Positions 1 to 12,377 of a stretch of DNA of 64,000 nucleotides are shown here, in pieces (the first letter of the stretch is position 1; each line of letters opens with the position of its first letter). This DNA comes from Amia ocellicauda (Eukaryota; Chordata; Actinopteri; Amiiformes; Amiidae), in assembly GCF_036373705.1 (NCBI RefSeq), contig NC_089856.1, positions 1,043,501 to 1,107,500 of the forward strand, read 5' to 3'. Position numbers and translations under genes: made by a program. The notes beneath the pieces are model-generated. The model saw nothing but the letters and a program-made list of their open reading frames with translations. It was not told the origin of the DNA and searched no databases.

Positions 1-2029
1 ACCACAAAGGAGCCTTTCGTTGCCACTGTGCGAGCAAGCCAACCGCCGCTGACCCGAGACTGCAGGAGCATCGCTGGGCCCAAGAGGAGGTGTGAAAAGT
101 ATTCTGTAACAGAGTGTGACACTCAAGTGTGTGTCGTTCACAGGCTAGCAGTATTAGGTCACACTAACCCTGAGCCACAGGGCCGACACCCGGCATTCAA
201 ACACACACCCTAATCGGAAGCAGAAGTTTCCACTGCAAAGACACTCTCTCTACATCCCCACCCTCTCTCTGACTGGCAGTCAGGTCAACTAACTTTTCTG
301 ACTATCAGAGTGTGCGCGTGAGAGATGGAGTTTGCAAGTGCGTGTTGTCCTGGGGAGTAGGACTGAACAGAAGGCCTCTCCCTCTCCCTCTCTCCCTTTC
401 ATAATTTCCCACTCTCTGTGACTCGCACGTGTCCCCCGAGGTCAAACACAAACCCTGTAGACTGTAAAAGCACTTTCCAAGTGACTCCCAATTCTGTCTC
501 TAGTCGTCACAAGTTCTCTCCTCGTCTCAAGCTTAGAGTTCTGTTTGAGAGGAGAAGAAAGAGTGAAAGAGTCTAAGTGTGCATGAGAGTGTGTGTGTAG
601 TCTAACAAAAGCACCCAAGCTATGACAAGGCGCAGACGCAGCCATCCCCCGCAGCAAGGCCGTAGTCCACGCTGGCAGCAGGGCAGCATGCGTCCTCAGG
701 AGAGAGCGGCAGTCTCCACAGGAGCACTCCTTCAGCATCGCACGCTGGGCTCCTGCGCCACTACGCACTCTTCACACACCACCCCCATTGATCGAGGGCC
801 CGGGAAACCAAATAAACCCCCCAGAAACGACACTGGACCACTTGACTGATCCTATTAACGGCTCTGATAACATTACTGGGGTTTAACACTCTCCTCTTCC
901 TCTTCCTCCCCCTTCCCCTCTCTCTTCTCCCTCTCTGCCCTACTCAGATAACCCCTATGCTCTCGTTGCAAAGATTTAATGCTTAACTAATCCAGGCACC
1001 TTCCCAAAGAACTGACTGTATAAGCCTTCCCAGTAGTGACTGCCCTTGTGCGTGCGTAGTCTGTGTGGATTGTGTCTCGTGTGTGTGTGTGTGGTCTGTG
1101 TGGAGTGCGTCTGTGTTAGGTGTGTGCGTGCATGTGTGAGAGAGAGAACTATAGTCCAGTCTGCAGCGCTGACATCACATGTGGCCAGATTGTGCGTACG
1201 AGATATGACGCAACTCTATGCGCATCTCAGCCTGGCTTGTGTCTACAGCGTTGGACAGTGTGAGACACCGTGCATCATCTCTGCAATGTCTTAAAAGCTG
1301 CCCAGAGAACCGGGCGGAGATGACAGAGAAGCTTGACCGCCTGCAGCTCCAGGTCATCACTGCGACCGTCCGGGAGAGCAGCAGCCCAGACCGCCAGGCG
1401 CCACAGTGGGCACACCTGCGCCAGGCAGCTGCAATCTGCGGGGTACGAGGGGATTTCTGGTTTCTATTTCTCCTCGGGGTCTTAAATGCTAGGGGTCGTT
1501 ATCAGATGCCCTGCGTCGACTCCAGGGCTTAATCAGTCGCCAACAGAAAGGTTAGGCCCAGGTGAGCTGTAAAGACCAGCATTTTTCAAAACAACGCTAC
1601 GTCACCTGGGTGAGGCCGCACGCCAAGAAATAATGTAACCTAATCACTGCATAACTTTTTATATTTGCATGCCGAACAAACCTGAGCCGCCTTGGAAATC
1701 AGCCAATTACAATAAAATAAACGCACACGGGCAGACAGGCAGGCGCTCACACACGCCTCCTCCCAAACTCGATCGTGTCACTGTGAAGAGGTCCCGACAG
1801 CAGCAGGGACGCATCCACTTCCAACTGAACGCCCATTAGACACAGCGCAGGGTCTCTTAAAATTGTCCTTTTGTGGTTTGTTTTGTTGTTCTTACTCACA
1901 CACCATTTTTAACTAACAACACGCAGTCAATGGCACGGTTTCCACTCCCACAGCCACGGCCTGAGCGACGCCAGAGCCCGTGCCACGCGCGATGCTACCC
2001 TGAAGGGGGACCAGGCGGACAAGGGCTGG
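1..2029. other. No gene recognised; CT- and GT-rich DNA
   Basis: I see no exon with family resemblance on either strand. The open frames here are short and low in complexity. Pyrimidine-rich runs occur near 380-400 and 890-940, and a GT-rich stretch near 1075-1135. It may be intron or intergenic DNA left of akap8l. Confidence 0.5.
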
Positions 2030-2555
2030 GTCCCCTGGCTTATACAGGGTCAGGGGTATATACTCGATATAAGCCCCTTCCTCCAGAGCCGCTCCTTCTC
2101 ATCCCTGGCTCCTAAGTGGTGGAACGACCTTCCCACTGAAGTCAAAACAGCAGAGTCCCTGACCTCCTTCCGGTTACTCAAGACAAGTTTTCAGACTCTA
2201 CTTGTAATTTAGTCATTTACTCTCCTGTAAGATTGCACTTATACAACGTTTTGTCATACTCTTGCTTTCATTACTAGCACTTGTATTGTTTATTTGGATT
2301 TCCCCTACGCTCCCTCCCCTTTTGCTCTTAACTGTGACATAACATCTTGTCTGCACTTATTAGCTTCTACAATCTAGGATGAAAGACCTTATATATGTTG
2401 TTGACTATCTCGTATACATTCTGAATTTGTAAAAATATATTATGCTTTGAACTGCACTGTATTTAGTAATCTAATCTAATTTAGTAAGTCGCCTCTGGAC
2501 AAGGGCGTCTGATAAGAAATAGATATTAATAATAACAATATACACACATGGGTAT
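2030..2555 (+). mobile_element. L2-like LINE, 3' end fragment
   Basis: A short coding remnant around 2095-2210 reads as the last part of a non-LTR reverse transcriptase protein, with the typical motif P-K-W-W-N-D-L-P followed by V-K-T-A-E-S-L-T-S-F and a basic C-terminus. A 3' untranslated stretch follows. The element ends near 2485-2550 with the tail common to fish L2-type LINEs and related SINEs, a GTCGCCTCTGGACAAGGGCG-like segment and then short AATA repeats. A second copy of the same 3' region lies in reverse at about 59405-59760. The clade is inferred from the tail and the C-terminal motif. Confidence 0.65.
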
Positions 2556-2559
2556 ATTA

Positions 2560-3440
2560 CACACACAGTGCTGTCCGTGGTCTAACAGGGGGAAACACGT
2601 CTTGCACGTCCCCCCAGCCCTCCTCTCGGGCCCGGTGCTGGCACGGGGGTCTGTGCGGTCCCGCCGGGGGAAAGACCGGGGTTGCACGGCGGACAGAAGA
2701 CAACTGGGGATGCACTGCCAGCGACAGGACCGTCGACACCGCAAAACACAAACTCCTACGCGTCCGGAGCCGCTCACCCCCCGCATGAAACTCAAAAACC
2801 AGCGGGCTACGAGTGCCCCATGTCTCCCTCGACAGCTGCCCGCACAGTGGTGCTCTTCGGGGCGCACCGCCTCTCCCTGCCCGGCGTCCCAGACGGCTTG
2901 ATCCGACACTAGACAACCAAACGCAAAGCACAGGCCAAAGCCCCGGGAAACCCCATTACACACACAGGCTGACAGAGCCGGACACCCGCAGGGACCCGGA
3001 GGCCCGGTCTGATCTACTCTTACTGCCGGAGAGCAGGCGAGGAAAGCGGCAGAGCTCGGTGTGGGTGCAGGGAAAGGAGGTGAGGAGGAGGAGGAGGAAG
3101 ACGGGGAGAGGGGTAAATAAAGGCAATGAAAGGAAATTAAAATGTATAGCTTTCAGTACCTCTTCACTGTAACTGAGTAATGTGCTATCTTTTCCAGCAG
3201 GGCATCCAGGGTCTGGAAATCCAACAGATCGTTTGACTTGGAGTGCATTTTGTAATCCATTTACCGAATTGAAACCAAAACAAAAAAGCAGACACACAAA
3301 CACACGCACGCAGTCTTTGTTTGGTAGTTGTAGTGGCTGCTGTGGCTTCCTTTTGTAATCCAAGTTGCATCTGTTCTCTAAGAAGGAAGAGAAACCGAAG
3401 AAAAGGGGGGAGGAAGAAAAACAAAAAATAAAAATAAAAA
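2560..3440. other. No gene recognised
   Basis: Moderately GC-rich DNA. Overlapping open frames exist on both strands, but none shows a domain, a splice-phase pattern or a recognisable family. An A-rich stretch lies at about 3405-3450. Confidence 0.4.
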
Positions 3441-3955
3441 TCCAGATCATCCAAATCAGGCCAGCTGCGGGCGGGCGGGCGGGCGCGGACACTCGCACAC
3501 AGGCCACACGGCACGACGAGCCCCGGGTCACTGGATCCGGCGCACGTCTCGCAAACCCCACATCCACACGGAGCAGGCGGCCACGCGAAAGAGCTGAAAA
3601 CGCAGCAATCCGGCCTCCCGACCCGCAAGGAGAAATCACACAAAGCCCGGAGCCCAACAAGAGGAAGAGACCGAGTTAATTCCCGCTTGCGCGACCTGGC
3701 CCGGCTCCCCTCCCCCCGCTCCGCCGCTCGCTCTCCGGCTCCAGGCAGCCTGCCCTCACCATCGTCCGCCTCCGCGCCTCTCCGCGCCGGTCACCGCCGG
3801 CTCCGTCGCCGCGCCGAGCGCATGGGGGTCAATACGAGCGGGGCGCAGGGGCAAATACGAGCGGGCGACCAGGAGAGGTGTCGGGTAATCCAGCGCGGCT
3901 CTCTTCAGCGAGTTGTATTTCCCCAGCAGTGAAAATGGTTGTTCCACTTCCTCAT
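3440..3955 (-). promoter_or_regulatory. CpG-rich block with a minus-strand splice donor
   Basis: CpG density rises sharply, with a GGGC-repeat stretch near 3470-3488 and several GC boxes. On the minus strand a strong donor (GATG followed by GTGAGG) places a possible exon end at 3760. No start codon with a recognisable protein lies upstream of it, so this would be a non-coding first exon. In mammals AKAP8L is followed by AKAP8 and BRD4 in the same orientation, and BRD4 has long 5' non-coding introns. That makes brd4 one candidate, but nothing in the window proves it. Confidence 0.35.
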
Positions 3956-3984
3956 TGTTGCTACTTTAAACCCTGTTCACCACT

Positions 3985-4310
3985 CCCCCCTCTCTCTCTC
4001 TCTCTCTCTCTCTCGCTCTCCCACACCCTGCCTTTCTTCTCGTTCCCATCAATAGCTCCTCTCTCAAATTCAAATTCTCTCTCTCTCTCTCTTACACCTT
4101 TCCCCTCTCCACTCCCCCTTTCACTCAGTAACCGGGTGATCTCTCTCACTGTCTCTCTCCCTTCCCCCACCTCTCTCTCTCTCTCTCTCCCCCCTCCTTC
4201 CAGTCTCCCATGCACGCTTCTCCACCACCCTCCTCAAATCAAGAGCTTGCTTATCTTCGCTCCCCGACCCCCACGCCTCCGTCTCTCTCACTCACTCACA
4301 CCCACACACG
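3985..4310. repeat. Polypyrimidine (CT)n tract
   Basis: Several interrupted (CT)n runs on the plus strand (about 3987-4016, 4076-4092, 4170-4190) lie within an almost pure pyrimidine stretch. The long open frames here are by-products of the repeat. Confidence 0.85.
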
Positions 4311-7300
4311 TCTAGACTAGACGAGCACAGAAAAATGGTCTAGGCATGATAATGGATCGGTGGCAATCGGAGATTTCTGGAGCATGTTCGGTGTGAAAGA
4401 ACAACAGAGGGAGGGAGAGAGAGAGACCCCCCACCACAGCCCAGCTCGACAACATATTGCATACAAATTAAAATTAAAATTAAAAATAAATACTACAAGG
4501 ATATTATGGAATGCTTCTACTCCCCCACACCACCGTCCTGTACACAACAACGAGTTAAAGAGCCTCAGAGACGCACCAGCCATTCCTGTGGCTGCGGGGG
4601 CCACGGACGGGGAAGCTCCAGCCCTGGGATTCCCTCGGCTGGCATCACGGGGGGCACTACAGCCGCACAGACGGGTCTGCGCATCTCAATCAGCGGTGGC
4701 TCTAAAGCCTCCCAGAGCCCCGTACCCAATTCAACTACAGGCACTTTCAGATCCAGTTCAGCATTTGGCTTCAAATCCCTTCCCTTCCCTTCCTCTCCCT
4801 TCTCCCTCCCTCTCTCCCACCCTGCGTGCATGCCCCCCCTCCCATCTCTCCTTCTCCTCCCCCGTTTCCTGCCTGTTCAGTGACTCAGCTCCAGTAGCCT
4901 GCAGGGCTTTTTTTTCCCCCCCTCTCCTCCTTCTCTCTCACCTCTCTGTCCCTTTGGCTCTGCGGGGGAGTGCAGGACTGCCCAGCCCTCTGGGCAAGAG
5001 ATAAGAGAGGGAGGAGGAGAAGGGGGGGGATTAAGCTAGAAGAGAAACAAGGGAGGGGAAGATGAAATGACCAGGGAGAAGTGAGGAAAGATGGAAGGGT
5101 GTCGTGGTACTCGGGGTGACACCCAGGCAGGCGGATTGACAGGGAGGAGAGAGACAGCTCTGAGTCCCATTATTCTCCCAGCTGAGCAATTAGGATCTTG
5201 TGCCTCCTGCTGTCCTGCTCCCTTCCCCAGTCGTGTGAAGGCTCAGCTCTCCCTCGCAGCAGCGCGAGGACTCACCCCGTCTCCCTCTCTCCCTTAAATA
5301 AATTAAGACGCTCGTCTCAGACGGGTCATACCCGCGCTCGCACCACCCTGCTGTGTCCCAGTGCGCCACTGACGACCGTCGGGGTTAGTTTCAGTTCTGT
5401 TGCCTTTTCCGTTGGCCGTCTCTTCCCCTCGCTCACTTGCTCTCTCTCCTCCTTTAGAGGAACCCCAGTGTAACCCACACAGCCTCCCAACCCCTCTAGT
5501 GAGGAGAGGGTGGGGGGGAAGAAGGGTGAAAAACCAAGGGAAAGAGGAAAGAGAGAGAGAACCAAACGGATAAGCGAGACAAGTGGGGGTGGATGTCAGG
5601 GGAGGAACCTCCAGACCACACAGATCATGCAGGCCAGGGTGGGGAGGGTTAACGGAGAGGCCAGAGGTCAAAGGTCAGAGGGTCCTTCCTGCCACTACAA
5701 CAGCAGACAGATGTGTGGATAGTGGAGAGGGAGGGGTGGCCGAGAGGACCGCAGGCTGCGCACTAGCGATACCCCACCTCTGCTACACTCAGACGCCTCA
5801 ACAGCCCTGCTGTAATTACTGAGCATATTAAAAACAAAACACCTGTTTAGATGTTTGCTAAGCTTTATAATTAAAATGTTAAAATTAGATCCATTTGATT
5901 ATTTTTGCTTGAGTGCAGAAGTCTAATGTACTAGAGATATGGTTTTGTTTGCCAAATTATTTAGAGCTTTTTGACTAAGTTACATTATCCACTAATAAGC
6001 CCAAAGCAAGGCATTGGGATGGTTATACAGAGGGGGTGGGGGGACACTTCTCCTCTTGTCCATGTATGCAAGTAGGATGCGTAATAAAAGTACAGTGGCC
6101 GTCTTACTACGAGGGTCTTCTCTTCTCCGATACCCAGGACTGTCAGCACGGTCGCGGAGGCTGAGGAGGGCAGCAGCAGGGCTGGGTCAGGCGGGGACCG
6201 CAGTCTAGAACGGACTCCCGTTACTGCTCCTCTCACTCCCGTTTCCGGGAACTCCAAAAGCCAGCTGAGCACAAACCCCAGCTGGAGGAGGCGGCGCTCC
6301 ATCCATTTGTGTTCCCGAGGGCCTCCTCCTCCTCCTCATCTCCCACACGCACGTCTCTCCCCCTCCCCCTCCCCCTCCTGCACACCAACCTTTGAACTCA
6401 AACAGTCGGCTCTGGCTGTCCGTCTGCCTTCTGTCTGTCTGCTTACAAACCCCCCTCCCCCGAAGTCCCACATGACCGACCCTCCGGCTCGGCCTCGGCG
6501 CACTTATCTCTCAGAGCCAGGCCTCTGGGACAGGAAGTCTCTGCAGGGACTGTTTGGGGAGGGGAGAGAGGGGGAGGCGTGACCTTTCACCCCCTTCAGG
6601 GCCAGGCAGCCGTGCAAGCGGAGCAGTTTAAAACCAAGCAGGCGTCGGCCTCCGAGGCGGCGAGACGGGCCCCCACGACACTGCTACAGACATCCCTCCC
6701 ACGGAGAAGGTGGGGGGACGGGGGAGGGACAGGACATGTGCTAGAAAATTTGGTAATCTCCAAGAAACGCCGCCAAACATTCCCCGGATTCTTGCCTCAC
6801 AGTAGGCGAAACTGATTAAACACCATTAAACTTTTTTTATTTATTATAATTTGTGTTATAACAAAGGTTCTGTTGATGGGATCAGTTTAATAACAGGACT
6901 GTACTCTGCTCTAATCTGGGGGCATCGGCTTTCTCCCCTTGCGGAGACCCTCCACAGACCCCTCTCCGCTGTGGGGGTCAGAGGTCAGTCTCCATCCCTC
7001 TCCTGTTCCTTCAGCTTCAGAAACACAGAGGTGAGAGGCCAGGCAGAGATCACCCAGGGACAGCGTGCTTCTCTCCCTATCCCTTAACTAAAAACACAGC
7101 GCCCTCACAAACCCCAACCCACCGACCAGAGCCAGGACTCCTGTACTAATCACAGGGCCGAGATCAGGTACTGGAAGAGCTTGTGCGGTCCAGACCCCAG
7201 GGACAGAGGGGCCGGGCCCACAGCACAGACAGTGCGCACACAGGGGAATCGGACCACAAAACAGAAAAGCACGAGGAGGAACGGGGAGGGGACGGGGCTG

Positions 7301-7360
7301 CCAGCACAAGAGGAGCGCACCTGGGGGCTGGGGGCACAGGGAGCTTCAAGCAGCCCACTA
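4311..7360. other. No gene recognised; scattered pyrimidine tracts
   Basis: No exon can be supported. Pyrimidine-rich segments occur near 4780-4960, 5400-5460 and 6325-6385. The DNA is AT-rich between 5815 and 6000. It is likely intron or intergenic DNA. Confidence 0.4.
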
Positions 7361-7363
7361 CTA

Positions 7364-7460
7364 GGGTTGTCACGATACTAGAATTTTTAACTTCGATACG
7401 ATACCAGCTCAGTTTCACGATACTCTGTACTTTGATACCACAGCAAAAAAAAAAAAAAAA
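7364..7460. repeat. Dispersed DNA-transposon-like repeat
   Basis: The segment opens with GGGTTGTCACGATAC and repeats the phrase ACGATAC / GATACGATACC several times before an A17 run. This phrase is familiar from abundant non-autonomous DNA elements in fish genomes. I cannot name the family or find both ends. Confidence 0.45.
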
Positions 7461-8475
7461 CCTTCCTTTAATGAAGGTAAACAAAGCAAACGGTGCAGAT
7501 CTCAATGACCGATACAGAGGGTCCCCAAACTCATTCAAAGACTGAGACCTCAAAACTGAGCAGAGAAAAAGTCCATATGTGGGATTCATTGGAAAAATCA
7601 ATGCATATTAATTAAATTCTGATTAATATGCAAAACAATATATTGGCTACCAAGTAATCAACACAAGAGCTAATGAGTGGATATGCAGGCCCTTTGGTAC
7701 AGATTCACTGCTGTGACCTTGTGGACGACTCTCAGAAACAACAGGACGGTTCGTTATCAATGCAGCCATGTTTACCTGAAAGCGTCAAGGGAGGGAAATC
7801 AGATGTTTTGGGAACGGAATGTCTCTGTCTGATACAGACTTCTCCAGACACAAAGTTCGATAGACATGCCTGAATGAGCCACAACGGATTCATCTGCAGT
7901 TTGAAAAGCAACATTTTATGTATATACAGTGCTATATATAAAAAAAAAAGTGCATAAAGAGAAACGCATGAAATATGGGACCCTGCTACCGAAGGCAGCG
8001 CACAGAGCGTCACAGGAGAGCTGCCGCACACGGACACGTAAAGACACCGTTATTTATCGCTAAAAAGGAATTTCTACAATGTCGGCTCGCTCTCCAAAAG
8101 CGCAACAGAATTCGAATGAAATGGCCCAGTAAGAAGAGCACAGCCCAACTGTGACAGTCTGGGGCCCAAAACACACACACTCCAGTGACAATGTGGCCCC
8201 CAACCCCCCTCGCTCCAAGGAGAGGAGTGAGAGGGACAGAGAGACTTTGACCCGGGCTGGGAGAAAGGTGATAAATCTATCAGAGGCCCCAGCTAATTTC
8301 GGAGAAGCTGCAGCAGCCCCGGCCCCCCAGCCCCCTCTTCCTTTTGTTTCTACTTCCCTTGTCCCAGAATACAAACCAAGCCCCCCCTGTGCAACACTTA
8401 CTCCCCCCATCACACCCGTCTTGTGTGCCACGTGCTCCCCAACAAGGACAAAGACACAGCTGCCAGTGAGACAAT

Positions 8476-8560
8476 ACCGGCCCGGACAGAGAGAGAGAGG
8501 GAGAGGGAGGGAGGGAGGGAAGGGGAGAGAAAGAAAGAGAGACAGATAGAGAGAGGAGCA
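8476..8560. repeat. (GA)n / (GGGA)n purine tract
   Basis: Purine-only simple repeat with GAGA and GGGA units on the plus strand. Confidence 0.8.
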
Positions 8561-9164
8561 GGCCTGCTTACACATCATCCCACCCCCAGAGGTAATCAAT
8601 CAACAGAGAGGCCGGGAAGCCAGCGTGAGCGAGAGGCAGCAGGGGGAGGTGTGTAGGTCTCGGTCTATGAACTACAGACCCCGTGAATGGAGCTGGACAC
8701 AGAGGGGCATCTAGGGAAAGACAGGGGATGGAAAATAAAGCTAGGACAACACCCACAATCCTCCCCTAGGGCCCATGTGAACTGGAGGTCATGGGTCCAG
8801 CCCCAGGCAGCGCCTCGGACCGCACTGACCGACTCCACTCAGCAGCCTACAGGGCCCCCTGCTGGCCCGAGCCAATACAGCACCCGAGGTTCATGTTTCT
8901 ACTTCAACCACATCATCTGTACACCGAACTCACAGCAGAGAGACTTGGGCCCAGACTGGAGCCAGCGCCGTGTGGACTAGAGTATAGTAGAGTATAGTAT
9001 AGGGCCCAGACTGCAGCAATGTAATTTATAATTTTGCAGACTTACATGTTTTTGTGTCTCGTCAGTCCAGCTGTCCTATTTGAAAGGGCTCATCTCGCCT
9101 GTGTCTGCGGAGGTTCCCGACGTATATCACAACACAGCAAGGGACCCGTTACCGGCCAGGGCTT

Positions 9165-9336
9165 TGGTCATAAAAAAAAAAATACAAAAATATATATATA
9201 TAAAAAAAAAGTGAAATAAAAATAAATAAAAAGGTGGTTGAAGGATGAAAAAAAGAAAAGGAAGGAAAAAAAAACAAAAAAACTAACAAAAGGCACAGGA
9301 GCCCATGAGAACAGGCTGCAACGGGGAATCGACACC

Positions 9337-9370
<34 letters not shown>
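9165..9370. repeat. A-rich tract followed by (GA)n
   Basis: Runs of A with a short TATATATA core (about 9190-9200) are followed by an A-rich purine stretch. A clean (GA) run of about 16 units lies at about 9338-9369. Confidence 0.8.
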
Positions 9371-9374
<4 letters not shown>

Positions 9375-9895
9375 TTCATCAGTCACAAGACCCGAGCACA
9401 TCCGCAGACAAGTGACCGGAGGCGACGGAACCGGTAGCCATAAGATCAGGGCCTGGAGAAGTGGCTTCTCTCGCGTGGACGCATCAGACAGCTATCGGAG
9501 CCCAGAGTCTTGTCAACAACAGATGGCTCTTACACAGGGAGCGCAGTACAGGCAAACGCTGACATTGTAGGCGATTTCTGTACGCAGAATTTACAGACAC
9601 AGCCGCAGAAGAGGGGGTGCGTTCGCAGCGAGGCAGAAGATCCTAATGCCACCAGACACGACCGGCAGCTGGGGTGACCGCAGAGAGGAGCCGCGCGGCG
9701 CACGGGACAGACCCTCGCTGACGGCCCCTTGAAGGGCTTCCTGGTGCGTCCATCACGCACGTTGCGGTCAGAACGCACTCAGCACCAGACTAGGGATGCG
9801 GTTTCCACGGCAACAGCAGCAACACATGAACATCACGAATTTTACTTCATTTTACATAATAAGAGGGTGGGGGGGGGCAGCAGAACGAAGAGTTC

Positions 9896-10035
9896 CACAT
9901 CTCTGCTGGACTGGACTGTGTCTCTCAGGACCAGGTCCGAGACCCTGCTGGACTGGACTGCGTCTCTCCAGGTCCAGGGCTGAGACCCTGCTGGACTGGA
10001 CTGCGTCTCTGCAGGACCAGGGCTGAGACCCTGAG
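9896..10035. repeat. Minisatellite, about three copies of a 45-55 bp unit
   Basis: Three successive copies share CTGCTGGACTGGACTG, then a GTCTCTC/GTCTCTG-type segment, then AGGNCCAGG and GAGACCCTG. A partial fourth copy fades into 10045. Confidence 0.75.
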
Positions 10036-10039
10036 ACTG

Positions 10040-12335
10040 TACTGCAGGGCCCTACTCTAGGAAGCTCAGCAAACCTCCCACCCCCTGCCCTTCACAGCAC
10101 CTGTCGTTTGACCCACGTGTGTACATTACCAGCGCTCTCACTGTCCCTGCTGCTGCCCCCCCCACCTTCCTCTTCACTCCCACGCAGCCTGTCAAGGAAC
10201 ATCGAGACAAATGTGCAAGAACTACCCCACCCCTACCACCGCAGCAGGAAGTTGACACTGACCTGCACATATTTCGGGTGGCTGATCAGATAGACATTGC
10301 GCAGCTCCATTTCCTATTGGAGGGGTGGGGGGTTTCAGTAGAGCAGTTCACCATGGTGCCCCATGCACACGCCTCCTTGTCGCTACACTGAGACAACATG
10401 GTGCAACTGAAGACTGGCACACCCCCCTGTTCCCTCCCATCCCCCTCAAAAGACACTCACAGTCTTCAACCCACACAGGATTCCAGTTCCAGAACTCTGA
10501 CGCCTGTGGGTTCCAGAGCACTGCGATCCTCCCTGACCCGATCACAGCTGGCCGGAGCCGCTTCAACAGACACGCATCTGAATCAACACACGAGAGGGAC
10601 TCCGCTCTGCCTCGGACCTGCCAGATCACACACACACACACCCTGTGCAGCCACAACCTCAAACGCCAGCGTTACAGGAGACCCTGACCGGCTCCGAGCA
10701 GGAAGTGTGGCTGGTGGGAACCCACTGACTCCTGGCCACAGCTACCACACCCAGACACCCCACCCACCCAGCCACCTGCCCCCCACCCACGAGAATGACA
10801 TCACTGCTCAGAAACCTCACTCTTCTGCCATAAAGTCACAGCGCTGAGACCCAGTGGAAAAGTCCAGAAAATAAACACACCGCTCTCGTGTGAACCGTCA
10901 TAGCGTGTCACTGGCCTGCATTCTTCTGTACCATCTCACCCCCACATCAAAACAGTAAAAAATAAATAAAAGGCCTTCTGTGCCTGGTGTCATGGCGTAA
11001 CTACTGATTTAGTTTTTTTATTAACCTGCATGCAAATCCACTCCCACAGAACTCTGATCACTCACTTTCAATAGGTACATTTAGTGACCCAGACACACCC
11101 TGAGAGAGAGACTCATGCAGATAAACAGCTGAACAGCGATAAATAAATGGAAGGATAGACCAGCAGGTAAATCGATAAACTGATTGATGAATACCCCCCC
11201 CCGGTCTCTACACATTCCCTGCAGTCTCTCTCTCTTCCCTCTCATCTCATTTGTTCTCCTCTTCTCTCTACCATTCAATATCTCATTTCATCTGCTCACA
11301 TTTTCTCCTCGTCTCTGCCACTTCTCCTCCCCCCCATTCCATCTCTCCCTCCCTCCCCCCCCCCCCCCCATCGCCACACACTCCCTCTTCCTCTCCACAT
11401 CTCCCTGTTCTTCCATCCCAGCTTTCCCACTCTCCTCTCAGGCTAGAGAAGGAGAGAACGAGAATGAACCACGGGTGAACAAAGGACAGGAACACTCCCT
11501 CAGCCCCTTGGAGGAGACCGGCTCCCCAGAAGAGGAGGAGGAAGAGATGAAGTGAAAGCCCACTATGTGCAAAGCCATCATAGGCATCCTCCCCACTGCA
11601 TGCAATTTAATATAGCTATATAAAATCATAACATTAGTAATCCGAGAGCGTGCCATTCCTAACCCTGGCGAACCACAACACAACAGACATTTCTCCTCCA
11701 TTTTTCCTTAGGAACCCCCCCACCAAAAAAAAAACCTGCCCTGTCCAGTAAGATAGCGAATCCTAGTGCTAAAGGCCACTCAATCTCTAAATGGGTTGCT
11801 TGGGCCCATTACATACCTGCCATACCTGCAACACCTGATAGTTTGGACTTATTAAGGCCCAATAAGTAAGGCACTTAAGGAGTTAATGGTTTAGATTGCT
11901 AAATAGCCCTAAGTACCTAGAGTACAAAGGCCACAGTGGCTCCCCAGAGCCCCGGTGGGGTGGCAAAAAATAATAAAACAAACCTGACATTTGTGGGGGA
12001 GGGGGAGCTGAAACAGCAGGACAGTGCATGACACACAGGCGTGTTCACGGTGCACACGGGAGAGAGCAGCTCCCATCACTGGAATGGCGCTTATGTTTTT
12101 TGCAATTGGCCCAAATGAGCGCACAATTAACTCAACTGGGCGATTCATGGCGCTCCGCCCGGGCACCAGAAGCCAATTAATGTATTCTTAAATTTACAAA
12201 CAAACACACTTCTCCACACACAGCAAGATCAGCATCCACTTATAGCAGCACAGTGGTGCGTATGAGAGTGCGTACATGAGTGTGCGGGAGCGAGGGCGTG
12301 GCAGTGGGTACCAGTGCACGAGGGTGTGTGTGAGG
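10040..12335. other. No gene recognised
   Basis: There is no supportable exon. A long pyrimidine tract occupies about 11205-11445, including a C15 run at about 11356. Single-copy AT-rich DNA at 11750-12180 has no repeat character I recognise and could hold conserved non-coding sequence, but I cannot test that. Confidence 0.4.
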
Positions 12336-12336
12336 A

Positions 12337-12337
<1 letters not shown>

Positions 12338-12374
<37 letters not shown>
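12338..12374. repeat. (GT)n microsatellite
   Basis: About 17 uninterrupted GT units. Confidence 0.95.
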
Positions 12375-12377
<3 letters not shown>
